Counted from the first letter of the stretch, positions 34,735-45,600 are shown. The stretch: DNA of 64,000 nt from Nocardia niwae NBRC 108934 = DSM 45340 (GCF_001613465.1 NZ_BDCK01000031.1:1-64000); one strand, 5' to 3'. Numbers and translations: made by a program. The notes: generated by a model from the letters alone, not told the origin.

Positions 34735-35970
34735 TCAGTCCCGATCGGACAGCAGGTCCAGCTGCCTCTTGACGCGGTTCGAGGCCTCGCGGACCGGACC
34801 GCGCTGGGTGGCGACCTTGCCGTCCACCGACAGGATGCTGTTCTGCCAGATCGTCGCGCTGCGTCGCCAGTCGATCTCGGTCGCCAGGCGCTTGTACTGG
34901 TGCAGGCGCCAGTCGAGATCGGGGCTCTTGCGGATTTCGTAGGCGACGCGTCCGATGATGACCAGCCCGGTCGCGGTCATGTTCACGTACTTCTGCCGGA
35001 AGTCGGCCACGCGGTTGGCCGGGCCGCCGCTGGTGGGCAGCGCGCAGATCTCCTGCCAAGGGTCCATGTGATCGGACATGGTTTCGACGAGCGTTACCGC
35101 GTCGGTGACGAGCTCGTCGCGGGCGGCCTTGTCGCCGATGAGCTGGGCGCTCTGCCTGGCTACGGAATCCTCCGCGAGCGCGTAGTCGGCGAACAACAGT
35201 TCCTTGACGAACTGGCGGACCTGGTTGAGAAGGAACACCGACTGCGATGCCTTGGGCAGAGTCTTGGAAGTGGAATCGACGCGGCCGCGGAAGAATCGAG
35301 TCCGGTCGACCAGATCGGCGAGAACGCCATTGACGGGTTCTCGAGTGTTGTACACGGCGAGGAGACTGGCCGGGATCTGCTTGGTTTGGGCGGCATCGGC
35401 GAAGTCCTGGTGAATGCGCTTGAGGTCGTCCTCGACGACGATCAACACCGCGAGGCAGTCGTTCTCGAAACCGGCTTCCAGATCGACCAGCCCGGGGATG
35501 GCGGAGCGGCCGGCGCCGTGGCCTTTGATCGCGGTGATGCGGTGCTGTCCATCGGTGACGTAGAAGCGGACGTCGTCGCCGATCACCATGAAGCCGAGTC
35601 GGTTCTTGAAGTTGCCGCGGGGGACGTGCAAGGCGGGCAGCTGGCGAGCGTTCAGGGTGACCGGCGGGAGGATGTAGTCCTCGGGATTCTCGCGGACGTA
35701 GCTGTTGATGTTCTTCACGTGGTCGGTCATCAGCGGCCGGTTCGTCGTATTGGCCGGGTCGCCACCCTTCTCGACCGACTCGGACACGACCTGGCGGGCG
35801 AGGAAAGCGTACGGGAACGAGGTCGAGATCATGGTCCGCCGTCCCTGGCGGAACACGGTGCAGGGAAATACGCGGGCACCGGCCGCTGCCGCGTCGCCGG
35901 AGGCGGCCGCGAGAGCCTTATCCAGACCGTCGTGCTCTTGGAGGCCGATGTGGTTGTCGTACATAGTCAA
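34735..35970 (-). CDS. DGQHR-domain protein, DndB-like
   Basis: The 411-aa protein carries the signature YVTDGQHRITAI (DGQHR at residues 140-144) of DndB/DGQHR proteins, preceded by LPALHVPRGNFKNRLGFMVIGDDVRF and followed by CLAVLIVVEDDLKRIHQDFAD. DndB regulates or supports DNA phosphorothioation, and solitary DGQHR proteins occur in other defence loci. No dndA, C, D or E gene is visible in this window, so phosphorothioation cannot be assumed. ATG at 35970 lies after an AGGAGA-type site. It probably functions with the coiled-coil protein downstream. Confidence 0.85.
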   Translation of the reverse strand: MTMYDNHIGLQEHDGLDKALAAASGDAAAAGARVFPCTVFRQGRRTMISTSFPYAFLARQVVSESVEKGGDPANTTNRPLMTDHVKNINSYVRENPEDYILPPVTLNARQLPALHVPRGNFKNRLGFMVIGDDVRFYVTDGQHRITAIKGHGAGRSAIPGLVDLEAGFENDCLAVLIVVEDDLKRIHQDFADAAQTKQIPASLLAVYNTREPVNGVLADLVDRTRFFRGRVDSTSKTLPKASQSVFLLNQVRQFVKELLFADYALAEDSVARQSAQLIGDKAARDELVTDAVTLVETMSDHMDPWQEICALPTSGGPANRVADFRQKYVNMTATGLVIIGRVAYEIRKSPDLDWRLHQYKRLATEIDWRRSATIWQNSILSVDGKVATQRGPVREASNRVKRQLDLLSDRD

Positions 35971-36089
35971 ATCTCCTGTGTTTCAGAGTAATTCGTGCGG
36001 AAGGATAGTGCGCTGAGCGTGTCGAGGGGCGTGATTGCGCCACCTCGGAGCTGGAGGCGAGCGGCCCCTCGATGGCGCTCGAGCAGCCC

Positions 36090-36377
36090 TCACGAAAGGC
36101 CGTCGAAGCTCCCGGTCGCCATGAGCGTGAGCAGGTGCAGCGGAATCTCGCTGTGCGGGACGATCGAGAGTCGGTAGACGCGGTTGTTCAGCCGGTCGCA
36201 GAGAACGACCGCGTTCGGCACGCTGCCGAGTGCGGCCTTGTCGGCATTGCAGGCGAATTCGGCTCCGTAACCGGAGTAGTGGCGGACGTGAGCCTCAGCG
36301 GACGCGCTACCCGCTGTGGCGATGGCGATCGCGCACCCTATGGCGACGAGGGCAGCGGTGACGGTGGTTGTGCGCAT
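36090..36377 (-). CDS. small secreted protein, unknown
   Basis: The 95-aa protein has a signal peptide (TVTAALVAIGCAIAIATAGSASA) with probable cleavage after ASA. The mature 66 residues contain two Cys that could form a disulfide (FACNADKAALGSVPNAVVLC) and a C-terminal hydrophobic/acidic stretch. Small exported proteins of this layout are common in Nocardia. A ribosome site (GAAGG) is present upstream. It stands between the DGQHR gene and the exonuclease; no function can be assigned. Confidence 0.6.
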   Translation of the reverse strand: MRTTTVTAALVAIGCAIAIATAGSASAEAHVRHYSGYGAEFACNADKAALGSVPNAVVLCDRLNNRVYRLSIVPHSEIPLHLLTLMATGSFDGLS

Positions 36378-36414
36378 GAAGTTCCTTCGGCGGTGGTGGG
36401 GATGACGAACGAAT

Positions 36415-37011
36415 TCACCGGCCTGCGCGATGACGCGCCCTGCCGAGCTGTTCGAGCGGGCTTCCGGCGGTCAGCGCCAGGTCGGCGATGCTGCGGGCAC
36501 CCGCGAGGGCGGCGAGCCGGATGGCGATATCGGCCGTGGCCGCCGCGTCGGCGCCCGCGTCATGGTGGTTGCTCAGGACCACGCCCAGAGCGCCCGCGAC
36601 GTACGGCAACCGGTATTTCTCCAGCAACAGTTGCCGTTTCGACCAGGTATACGTGCATCCGTACAGCCAGTCCGGCAGGTCGGCGCCGCCGAAGGCGCAA
36701 GCGCGGGTGAGGTTGTCCATGTCGAAGGCGGCGTTGTGGGCGACCACCGGCAAGTCGCCTACCACTGCCAGCACCTCGGGCAGTCGCTGCGCGAACCCGG
36801 GCTGACCGGCGACGTCGCGAGGCGTGATCTTGTGTACCCGCATGTTGTACGGAGAGAATTCGCCGATCCCGGACGGGGGCTTGCACAGCCAGGTGTGGGT
36901 GCCTGTCCGGACGCCGCCGCGCACGATGGCGACGCCTATCGCGCAGATGCTGCCGCGTTTGGGATTGGCCGTCTCCACGTCGAACGCGGCGAAGGAGAGA
37001 TCGGATGCCAT
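36415..37011 (-). CDS. DEDDh 3'-5' exonuclease, DnaQ-like
   Basis: The 198-aa protein has the exonuclease motifs in order: FDVETAN (D11, E13), AHNAAFD (D97) and H-x4-D (H150, D155 within HHDAGADA). These four acidic residues and the His form the two-metal site of the DnaQ/RNase T family. The C-terminal 30 residues after the domain are short. It probably degrades single-stranded DNA ends, in repair or defence. Eroded copies of its 3' end occur at 30.9, 54.3 and 55.8 kb. Co-orientation with the DGQHR gene is suggestive but the spacing is loose. Confidence 0.88.
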   Translation of the reverse strand: MASDLSFAAFDVETANPKRGSICAIGVAIVRGGVRTGTHTWLCKPPSGIGEFSPYNMRVHKITPRDVAGQPGFAQRLPEVLAVVGDLPVVAHNAAFDMDNLTRACAFGGADLPDWLYGCTYTWSKRQLLLEKYRLPYVAGALGVVLSNHHDAGADAAATADIAIRLAALAGARSIADLALTAGSPLEQLGRARHRAGR

Positions 37012-37295
37012 GGGGTTTCCTCCAGGGGAGTGGACGGGCGGAGGGTCCGTCGAAGGGAAAGCGGTCCGCGTGCGGGGGTCCGAATGCTCGGCACGCCGGA
37101 GCGTCGCCGAGCGAGCATCGAAACGAACAGATGATGCTCGAGAAGTAGTGGGGCCCAGACTGATTGGTGGATAGTCCAGGGACCGCCGGGCGGATGGGAA
37201 GAACCGTAACGCTGGCTGAAAACATTGTCAATCATCATTTCAGCGGTTGACTTTGACGCCGCGCTTCGGGAGGCTGAACCTCTGAGAGGAGGACC
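37012..37295. promoter_or_regulatory. divergent regulatory region before the restriction-modification operon
   Basis: This 284-bp gap separates the minus-strand exonuclease from the plus-strand methylase operon. It contains a relatively AT-rich stretch near 37205-37250 (ACATTGTCAATCATCATTTC, then GGTTGACTTTGAC) where promoters are likely, and an AGGAGG ribosome site just before 37296. No convincing -10 box could be fixed. Confidence 0.4.
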
Positions 37296-39371
37296 ATGTC
37301 GGAAACCACCCCGTTGGTCACCGCCGCGGAGATCTCCCGGCTGGCCGGCGTCACCCGTGCGACCGTCAGCAACTGGCGCCGCAGGCACCCCGACTTTCCC
37401 GGTACGGCCGGTGGTAGCGAATCGCGTCCGCTGTTCGATTGGAATGAAGTGCGGCAATGGTTACGTGAGCATGGCGTCGATGCGGCGAAGTCGCCGGTTC
37501 AGCGCTTGCGTACGTTCCTGCGCACTCAGTTGGAGCCTGCCGTCGTGCCCGAGCTGTTGGACCGCCTGGTTTGCTCGCCGCGCGACAATCGGTTCCTGGA
37601 GTTGTCCGAAGAAACTGCGCGAGAGGCGCTTCGGGCGGTGCGTCCCGGACCTGACGACGAGAAGGCCGCCCGCGTAATAGGCGCGGAGCTGCCCGAGATG
37701 CTGCGGGCGGCCGAGGCGGAGGTGGGGATACCGGCAACCCTGGAGATACTGGCCGAGCGCGGTCTCGACGGCACGCCGACCACAGGTGTCTATCCCACCG
37801 AACAGCCCGTCGCGGCGCTGATGGCCGACCTCGCCGCCATCGCCTCGCCACCGGAGACGGTGCTCGACCCTGCCTGCGGCAGCGGGACGCTGCTCGCGGA
37901 GGCTGTCCGAGTCGGCGCGCGCACAGTGCGCGGCCAGGAAGTGCTCGCGGTGCAGGCCAAACGCACCGCCGCACTGCTGCGATCGCGCGGCGTCGGGCTC
38001 GAGATCGACATCCGTACGGGCGACAGCCTGCTGGCCGACGCGTTCCCCAGCCTCGCGGCCGATGCGGTCCTCGTCAACCCGCCCTATCAGCAGCGGGACT
38101 GGGGCGCCGACGAGCTCGCCCTCGATTCCCGGTGGCAGTATTCGGTGCCGTCGCGTGGTGAATCCGAGCTGGCCTGGGTGCAGCATGCGCTAGCCCATCT
38201 ACGGCCGGGTGGTGTTGCAGTTCTGCTGCTTCCGCCCGCGGTCGCCGCCCGCGGTTCCGGGCGGAAGATCCGGTCCGAACTGGTGCGCGCCGGTGCCGTC
38301 CGGGCGATGGTGGGTCTACCCGCCGGTGTCTCCGCGCCGCGTCAGGTGGGGCTGCATCTGTGGGTGCTGCGCCGTCCCGAGTCCGGTGGGCCGATCGCCG
38401 ATCGACTGCTGTTCATAGATACCACCGCGACGATGAACGCCGGTAGCGGGTGGGACTCGCTGGCCCGCACCGTGCTGGATTCCTGGCGGGCTTTCGACCA
38501 AGGCGATTCCGCGCCCGCCGCGGTACCCGACGTGGCGGCCGCCGTGCGAACGATGGATGTGCTGGACGACGAGGTCGACCTGACACCCGCGCGCCACGTG
38601 CGAGCGGCTCTGGACCCTGCGGGTGTTTCCGGAGCGGCGAACGATGCGATCCGAGTGCTGGCCGATGAACTGACCATGCTCACCACGGCTGCGGCTACGG
38701 TCAGTGCATGGTCTTCCTCTGCCGAAAAATCTTGGCGCACAGTCACCGTCGGAGACTTGATGCGTGGCGGCGCGTTGCGGACTATCGTCGCGGCACGCGG
38801 GCCGGCAGACATGGAGAGCGATGTCAGCGACGAGTCCCGTCCGGTGCTCACTGGCCGTGATCTGGTGACAGGCGCGCCGCCTTCGGGCCGGACCGCATCG
38901 GGGTCATCGGATGACCAACCCGTGATCGCTGCGGGGGACGTGCTCGTCTCCCGTTTCCGAAGTGATCATCGCACCACCCAGGGCGCCCGCGTCGCGGACG
39001 GCGCGGACGTCGGCGCGGTCGCGGGCACGGGTGTGGTGGTGTTCCGTCCGGACCCGACCAGACTGGACCCCTGGTTCCTGGCCGGATTCATCGGCAGCGC
39101 CGAGAACTCCGCCACTATGGCGGGCACCACGACGATCCGCCTCGAGCCCGCCCGGCTGCGCATACCGATGATGAAGCTCGCCGACCAGCAGCGCTATGGT
39201 CAGGCATTTCGCCGCTTGGACCAGCTGCGCTCGGCCGCTCGTCGCGCCGCCGCCGCCGCACAGCACACCGCCGACCTGATCGGCACCGGCCTTACCGTGG
39301 GCGCGCTCGCGCCCCAGCACACGAACACCACGGATGACGCGGAAACGAAGGATTCGGAAGGTAGGAAGTGA
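37296..39371 (+). CDS. HTH-N6 DNA methylase-specificity fusion (type I-like)
   Basis: The 691-aa single-chain protein has a MerR/excisionase-like HTH (residues 8-60: TAAEISRLAGVTRATVSNWRRR), then an N6-adenine methylase domain with SAM motif LDPACGSGTLLAEA (about 190) and catalytic NPPY (about 261). A C-terminal half resembling an HsdS target-recognition domain follows (PVLTGRDL, VIAAGDVLVSRF, WFLAGFIGS, IPMMKLADQQRYGQAFRRLDQL). It precedes a complete hsdMSR set and overlaps hsdM by 4 nt. Two methylases in one operon is unusual. It could be a regulatory or accessory methyltransferase, or a relic of another system now driving this operon. Confidence 0.87.
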   Translation: MSETTPLVTAAEISRLAGVTRATVSNWRRRHPDFPGTAGGSESRPLFDWNEVRQWLREHGVDAAKSPVQRLRTFLRTQLEPAVVPELLDRLVCSPRDNRFLELSEETAREALRAVRPGPDDEKAARVIGAELPEMLRAAEAEVGIPATLEILAERGLDGTPTTGVYPTEQPVAALMADLAAIASPPETVLDPACGSGTLLAEAVRVGARTVRGQEVLAVQAKRTAALLRSRGVGLEIDIRTGDSLLADAFPSLAADAVLVNPPYQQRDWGADELALDSRWQYSVPSRGESELAWVQHALAHLRPGGVAVLLLPPAVAARGSGRKIRSELVRAGAVRAMVGLPAGVSAPRQVGLHLWVLRRPESGGPIADRLLFIDTTATMNAGSGWDSLARTVLDSWRAFDQGDSAPAAVPDVAAAVRTMDVLDDEVDLTPARHVRAALDPAGVSGAANDAIRVLADELTMLTTAAATVSAWSSSAEKSWRTVTVGDLMRGGALRTIVAARGPADMESDVSDESRPVLTGRDLVTGAPPSGRTASGSSDDQPVIAAGDVLVSRFRSDHRTTQGARVADGADVGAVAGTGVVVFRPDPTRLDPWFLAGFIGSAENSATMAGTTTIRLEPARLRIPMMKLADQQRYGQAFRRLDQLRSAARRAAAAAQHTADLIGTGLTVGALAPQHTNTTDDAETKDSEGRK

Positions 39372-41362
39372 GTACGAGGAAGCACACCGAACTCGCCAAC
39401 CACGCCTGGTCGGTCGCCGACCTGCTGCGCGGGGACTACAAGCAGTCCGATTACGGCAAGGTGATCCTGCCGTTCACGGTGCTGCGCAGGCTGGAGTGCG
39501 TGCTCGAGCCGACGCGAGACGCGGTGCTGGCGAAGCTGGAACAGATCAAGGACCGCGACTTGGACGTGGACCCGTTCCTGCGCAAAGCCTCGGGCACCGT
39601 CTTCTACAACGTCTCCGACCTGACCTTGAAGAAGATCCTTGCCGACCCCGGTTACGTGGCGAAGAACCTGCTCAACTACGTGGGTTCCTTCTCCGAGAAC
39701 GCCCGCGAGGTGATGGAGAAGTACGAATTCGCCCAGCAGGTGAAGCGCCTCGACGGAGCCGGGCTGCTGTACCAGGTGATCGGCAAGTTCGCCGACCTCG
39801 ACCTGCATCCTGAAGTGGTCTCCAACCACAACATGGGTTACGTCTTCGAGGAACTGATCCGGCGCTTCGCGGAACAATCCAATGAGACCGCCGGTGAGCA
39901 CTTCACCCCGCGTGAAGTGATCGAACTGATGGTGAACCTTCTCGTCGCGCCCGACCCGGAACTCGTCGGCACCCCCGGCGTCACCCGCAAGGTCCTCGAT
40001 CCCGCCTGCGGAACCGGCGGCATGCTCAGCTCCGCCGAAGAACACATCAAGGACATGAACCCCCAGGCGCGGGTAGAGACCTACGGCCAGGAACTCAACC
40101 CGGAATCCTGGGCGATCTGCCGCTCCGATCTGATGATCAAGGGGCAGAACCCCGACAACATCGTCTTCGGCAACTCCTTCAGCGATGACGGACACAAGGA
40201 CCTGCGCGCCGACTACCTACTCGCCAACCCGCCCTTCGGCGTCGAGTGGAAGAAGGTCAAGGCCGAGGTCGAATGGGAGCACCAGACCCTCGGCGACGCA
40301 GGCCGATTCGGAGCCGGCCTGCCTCGAATCAATGACGGCTCCCTGCTCTTCTTGCAACACATGCTCTCCAAGATGAAGCCGGTCGACCTCGGTGGGGGTG
40401 GAGGCAGCCGGGTCGCCATCGTCTTCAACGGTTCACCGCTGTTCACCGGCGCCGCCGAATCGGGCGAATCCAACATCCGCCGCTCGATCATCGAAAACGA
40501 CTGGCTCGAAGCGGTGGTCGCCCTCCCGGACCAGCTGTTCTACAACACCGGCATCTCCACGTACTTCTGGATTCTCACCAACCGCAAGTCGCCCGAACAT
40601 CGCGGCAAGGTGGTGCTGCTCGACGCGCGCGACTACTGGCAGAAGATGCGGAAATCGCTGGGCGACAAGCGCAAGGTGATCACCCCGGAACAGATCACCG
40701 AGATCACCCGCCTCTACAGCAACGCCCTCGAGGTCGCCGCCGACCCCGACCATCCGCAGCACGGCAAGGTGAAGGTCTTCGCCAACAACGACTTCGGTTA
40801 CCAGCGCATCACCGTCGAGCGCCCCCTGCGATTGCGCTTCGAACTCACCGAGGAAGCGCTCGACAAGCTCGCGAGCACCGCCGCCGTTGCCAAGCAGTAT
40901 TCCGACACCGACGACTTCTGTCGGCTGCTACAGCCGCTCGTCGGCTCTACGTGGAAAACCAAGGCCGACGCCGTCACCGCATTGAAGGACGCAGTCGTCG
41001 GTGCTGGCGAACCATGGCCCACCGGGGCGCCGTTCAACAAGGCACTTCGTGACATCATCGGCGTCCGCGATCCTGAGGGTGAAGTTCAACTCGTCAAGGG
41101 GGAGTCGGAGCCCGACCCCGACCTTCGGGACTACGAGAACGTTCCCCTCGATGAGGATGTCGAGGACTACCTCGCGCGCGAGGTCCTTCCGCATGTTGCC
41201 GATGCATGGATCGACCACAGCAAGACCAAGATCGGGTACGAGATTCCGTTCACGCGGCACTTCTACGTGTATACGCCTCCGCGGCCGTTGGCGGAGATTG
41301 ATGCTGAATTGAAGGCGCTGGAGGCGGAGATTCAAAAACTGTTGGGGGAGGTGACCCAATGA
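39368..41362 (+). CDS. hsdM: type I restriction-modification methyltransferase subunit HsdM
   Basis: The 664-aa subunit has an N-terminal HsdM helical domain (LANHAWSVADLLRGDYKQSDYGKVILPFTVLRRL) and an N6_Mtase domain with DPACGTGGML (about residue 210) and NPPF (about 286). A C-terminal region (DPDLRDYENVPLDEDVEDYLAREVLPHV) interacts with the specificity subunit. It transfers methyl groups from SAM to adenines in the asymmetric target chosen by HsdS. GTG start and 4-nt overlaps at both ends show strict operon organisation. Confidence 0.95.
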   Translation: MSTRKHTELANHAWSVADLLRGDYKQSDYGKVILPFTVLRRLECVLEPTRDAVLAKLEQIKDRDLDVDPFLRKASGTVFYNVSDLTLKKILADPGYVAKNLLNYVGSFSENAREVMEKYEFAQQVKRLDGAGLLYQVIGKFADLDLHPEVVSNHNMGYVFEELIRRFAEQSNETAGEHFTPREVIELMVNLLVAPDPELVGTPGVTRKVLDPACGTGGMLSSAEEHIKDMNPQARVETYGQELNPESWAICRSDLMIKGQNPDNIVFGNSFSDDGHKDLRADYLLANPPFGVEWKKVKAEVEWEHQTLGDAGRFGAGLPRINDGSLLFLQHMLSKMKPVDLGGGGGSRVAIVFNGSPLFTGAAESGESNIRRSIIENDWLEAVVALPDQLFYNTGISTYFWILTNRKSPEHRGKVVLLDARDYWQKMRKSLGDKRKVITPEQITEITRLYSNALEVAADPDHPQHGKVKVFANNDFGYQRITVERPLRLRFELTEEALDKLASTAAVAKQYSDTDDFCRLLQPLVGSTWKTKADAVTALKDAVVGAGEPWPTGAPFNKALRDIIGVRDPEGEVQLVKGESEPDPDLRDYENVPLDEDVEDYLAREVLPHVADAWIDHSKTKIGYEIPFTRHFYVYTPPRPLAEIDAELKALEAEIQKLLGEVTQ

Positions 41363-42675
41363 CTGAAGGTAACATCGCCCCATGGTTGGCATCCTCGCGC
41401 TGGCCCACTGCGCCTATTCGACTCGTAGCTAGGCTGGGTTCTGGGCATACGCCGAGCCGAAAGGTTTACGAGTACTGGGAAAACTGCACCATACCATGGG
41501 TAACGCTCGCTGATGTCTGGCAACTTCGGAATGGTGGAGTGGATGTTATTTCCACAACTAAGGAAAAGATCAGTGAGCTCGGCATGGCGAATTCTTCTGC
41601 CGCGTTGCATCCTCCGGGGACAGTAATCCTGTCTAGGACGGCATCAGTGGGATTCTCTGCCATGCTGGGCGCGGACATGGCTACCAGTCAGGACTTCGCA
41701 ACTTGGACGTGTGGACACCGTCTGGATCCAAAATTCTTGCTTCATGTGCTCCGAGGTATGGCGCCCGATTTGAAGCGCGTCTCAATGGGCTCCACCCATA
41801 AGACCATCTACATGCCGGACATCGAGCAGTTGCGGACTCCCCTTCCTCCGCTTGAGGAGCAGCGCCGCATCGCCGACTTCCTCGACGCCGAAACCTCCCG
41901 CATCGACCTTTTGATCGAGAAGACGATTAGGCAGCGCGAGCTTCTTGTAGAACGGGGACGTGAACAGATGCGAATCGCTACGACAACAAACGGTGAACCC
42001 GCTGTTCCAACGGGGATCGATTGGATGCCTTCCGTAGCAGAATCTTGGAATTTGACGAAAGTAGGCCATGCCTTCCTGGCGGGAAGTGGTACGACTCCTA
42101 AATCGGATTCTGCAGAATATTTTGATGGTGACTACCCTTGGATTAATAGTGCAGATCTGAATGATGGGGTCGTGGACTCCGCTATAAGGAAAGTTTCGAA
42201 GCGGGCTTTAGACGATTATTCTGCATTGAAGGTCCATCCAGCGGGCTCTCTAGTTGTGGCGATGTATGGGCAAGGAGCCACTAAAGGAAGGGTTGGACTG
42301 CTCGGCATGGATGCGTGCGTGAATCAGGCGTGCTGTGTTCTTAGTCCTTTGGGTGTGATAACAGCTCCATGGGCCATGTATTGGTTTCGTTCCCATAAGG
42401 AAGGGATAGTTGGTCTTGCGCTGGGCGCTGGTCAGCCGAACTTGAGTCAGGAGTTGATCAGGCAGATCAAAATACCCACACCGAGCATTGATCTACAGAA
42501 TAGAATAGCGGCGACTCTTCGAGACTTTGAAGGTGAATTTGCGGTGCGGTCCTCGTGCCTTGTGAAGCGTGGCCATCTACTGTCCGAACGTCGCCAGGCG
42601 CTCATCACCGCAGCCGTAACCGGCCAATTCGACGTCACCACCGCCAGCGGGCGGAACGCCACTCAGGGGGTATAA
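41359..42675 (+). CDS. hsdS: type I restriction-modification specificity subunit HsdS
   Basis: The 438-aa subunit has two target-recognition domains. The first is at about residues 10-155 (LGSGHTPSRK...TIPWVTLADVW, LSRTASVGFSAMLGADMATSQDF) and the second at about 220-390 (AGSGTTPKSDSAEYFDGDYPWINSADL, GAGQPNLSQELIRQIKIP). They are separated by the central conserved helix (LPPLEEQRRIADFLDAETSRIDLLIEKTIRQ). The repeated conserved region at the end (RGHLLSERRQALITAAVTGQFDV) is also present. Base composition is clearly lower in GC than flanking hsdM and hsdR, typical of exchanged recognition domains. The DNA target cannot be read from the sequence. Confidence 0.95.
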   Translation: MTEGNIAPWLASSRWPTAPIRLVARLGSGHTPSRKVYEYWENCTIPWVTLADVWQLRNGGVDVISTTKEKISELGMANSSAALHPPGTVILSRTASVGFSAMLGADMATSQDFATWTCGHRLDPKFLLHVLRGMAPDLKRVSMGSTHKTIYMPDIEQLRTPLPPLEEQRRIADFLDAETSRIDLLIEKTIRQRELLVERGREQMRIATTTNGEPAVPTGIDWMPSVAESWNLTKVGHAFLAGSGTTPKSDSAEYFDGDYPWINSADLNDGVVDSAIRKVSKRALDDYSALKVHPAGSLVVAMYGQGATKGRVGLLGMDACVNQACCVLSPLGVITAPWAMYWFRSHKEGIVGLALGAGQPNLSQELIRQIKIPTPSIDLQNRIAATLRDFEGEFAVRSSCLVKRGHLLSERRQALITAAVTGQFDVTTASGRNATQGV

Positions 42676-42680
42676 GCACC

Positions 42681-45600
42681 ATGAGCCCGGTCCACGACGA
42701 ACTCGCCTTCGGCGACGCGATCGTCGCGAGTATGCGGAAAGACGGTTGGCTGCAAGGCAACCCGCACGAGTACCGCCCCGAACTCGGGCTCGATATGGGT
42801 GAGTTGCTCGCCTTCATCGGCGCGACGCAGCAGGTGGAGTGGGACGACCTGGTCTCGGCCTACGGCGGAGACCAGGATGCCGCCCAGCGAAGCCTGGCGA
42901 ACACTGTCGATGAGCAGATTGGGACGAAGGGCCTGATCGAGGTCTTGCGGTCGGGTGTCAAGGACCGGGGTGTGCGGATTCGGCTGGCGTATTTCAGGCC
43001 GAATCTGGTGACGTCCGAGGCTGATCTGGCGGAGTACCGCGCGAACCGGCTGACGGTCGTGCGGGAACTGCGATTCGCCACCAAACATGCGAACACGGGC
43101 AAAGAGCTGGATTTGGTTCTGCTGCTGAACGGCATCCCGGTCGCTACGGCGGAACTGAAGAACCCGCTCACCGGCCAGACTGTGGAGGACGCGAAGAAGC
43201 AGTACCGGACGGAGCGCGACCCGAGTGAGCTGATCTTCACCCGCCGGGTGATCGCCAACTTCGCGGTCGACCCGCTGCTGGTGTTCGTCACCACTCAGTT
43301 GCGCGGCCCCAAAACCCAATTCCTACCGTTCAACACGGGTTCGGAAGGTCCGGGGCGATCCGGAGGCGCGGGCAACCCGCCCGCACCGGGACCGGGCCAG
43401 TACGCCACCTCCTACCTGTGGGAGACGATCTGGCATCCGGACAACTGGCTGGACATGCTGGAACGCTTCGTCCACACCCAGCAGTCGAAGGGGCCCGGTG
43501 GGCGCAAGAGCATGTCGATCGTCTTCCCGCGCTTCCATCAATGGGATGTGGTGAAGAAGCTCGCCGCGCACGCTGCCGCGCACGGGGCCGGCTACAACTA
43601 CCTGGTGATGGCTTCGGCGGGTTCGGGAAAGTCCAATACCATCGCCTGGCTGGCGCATCGCTTGTCCGACCTGCATACACCCACCGATCCGGCCGCGCTC
43701 GACCCAGCAGCGGCAGCGGGTGGATTGCGAACGGGTATACCGGTTTTCGACAAGATCATCATCATCACCGATAGGCGCAACCTGGACGCCCAGCTGCGCG
43801 ACACCGTGGGCAGCTTCGAAAAAGTCCAGGGACTCATGGTGAACATCGATGAGAAGCGAGGGGCGAAGTCGGAGCAACTCGCCCGAGCTCTGAACGAAGA
43901 GTCGGGCAAGATCGTCCCGATCACACTGCAAACCTTCCCCGCCCTGCTGGACTATCTCCGCCGCAAAGAGGCCGAACTGCGCCAGGGCCGGTTCGCGATC
44001 ATCATCGATGAGGCGCATTCCTCGCAGTCCGGCGACGCGGCCACCGCCGTGCGCGCGGCTCTGCGCGACCTCGGTCTCGACGCCGATGACGACGAGGCGG
44101 GCGCCACCGAACTCACGGTCGCCGATCGGTTGAAGCGCAAGGCCGAGGATCGCAGCAAGGCGCACAACATGTCCTACTTCGCGTTCACCGCGACTCCGAA
44201 GGCCAAGACCCTCGAAGCCTTCGGCACCTTGGTCGGCGACAAATATCAGCCCTTTCACACCTACTCGATGCGTCAGGCGATCGAAGAGGGCTTCATCCTC
44301 GATCCGCTGCGCAATTACGTCACCTACAAGACCTTCTACAAGCTGGTCAATGAGAATCCCACGGACTATGAGGTGCCGGAGTCGAAGGCGAAGACGCTGC
44401 TGGCGCGGTTCGCGTTCACCCATCCGTCCACGGTGGCGCAGCAAGCGCAGGTGGTGGTCGAACATTTCGTGACCCACACCCGTCCTCGTCTCCAGGGGCG
44501 GGCCAAGGCGATGGTGGTGACCGACTCGCGCAAGAGCGCCGTCGCGATGTGCCGGGCCATCCGCCGCCACCTCGAAGACACCGGTTTCGCCGAGAAGTAC
44601 CCGGATATCGGGGTGCTGGTGGCCTTCTCCGGAACGCTGGACTACGAGGGTGAGGAGATCACCGAATCCAAGGAGAACGGCGGCCTGCCGGAATCCCAGC
44701 TGCCGAAGGCTTTCGCGTACACGCGAGCCGACGATATCGCGACCCGCTCGGGCGGCAAGGGCCAGCGCGAGTACCGGATCCTGGTTGTCGCCGAGAAGTA
44801 TCAGACCGGTTTCGACCAGCCGTTGCTGACGACGATGTACGTGAACAAGTCGCTCTCGGGCATCGCCGCGGTACAGACCCTGTCACGTCTCAATCGGACC
44901 GCCGAGGGGAAATCAGTGGAGGACCTCGCCGTCCTGGACTTCTACAACGAGGCCGAGCACATCCAGGAGTCGTTCCGCCCCTACTACGAGGAAGCCGAAG
45001 CGCTTCCCACCGACCCCAACCTCCTCTACCGCGCACAGGACCGTGTGCTGGCCCCGCCGATCCTGCTGCAACAGGAGATGCGTGACTTCGCCGACGCCTA
45101 CACGCAGGCGGAGCAGCGGGCCGGTGGTTCGCAGGCCAAGTGGCAGAAGATGCACGCCGAGTTGTATCGGCACCTCGAGCCCGCCGTCGCCCGGTTCTCC
45201 GTACTGCTGCACAGCGACGACGCCGATGACGTGGAAACAGCAGAGAGCTTCCGCGCCGACCTGCGCGACTTCGTCCGCAAATACGGGTTCCTCGCTCAGA
45301 TCGTGCCGTACCAGGACATCGAGCTCGAGATGTTGCACCTGTACGGGAAACACCTGCTCAACGTTCTGCCCAGGCTGGAGGACGGTGGCGTCGACATCGG
45401 CCAGGTCGACCTCAGCCACCTGCGGGTCGAGCGGACCGGCGAGCACGATATCGGTCTCGTACCGGAAGGCGCGGCTGTGTTGCCGTCGTTCGGCGACGGT
45501 TCGGCCGGCGCCAAGGACCCGGAGCAGGCGCTGTTGTCGGCGTTGATCGCCGAACTCAACGACCGCTTCGGCCTGGAGCTGGGGGAGGATGACCTGCTCA

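Noticed and set aside
34735..35970. A complete DNA phosphorothioation (dnd) system
   Set aside because: Only a DGQHR/DndB-like gene is present; no dndA, C, D, E or restriction partners are visible in the window.
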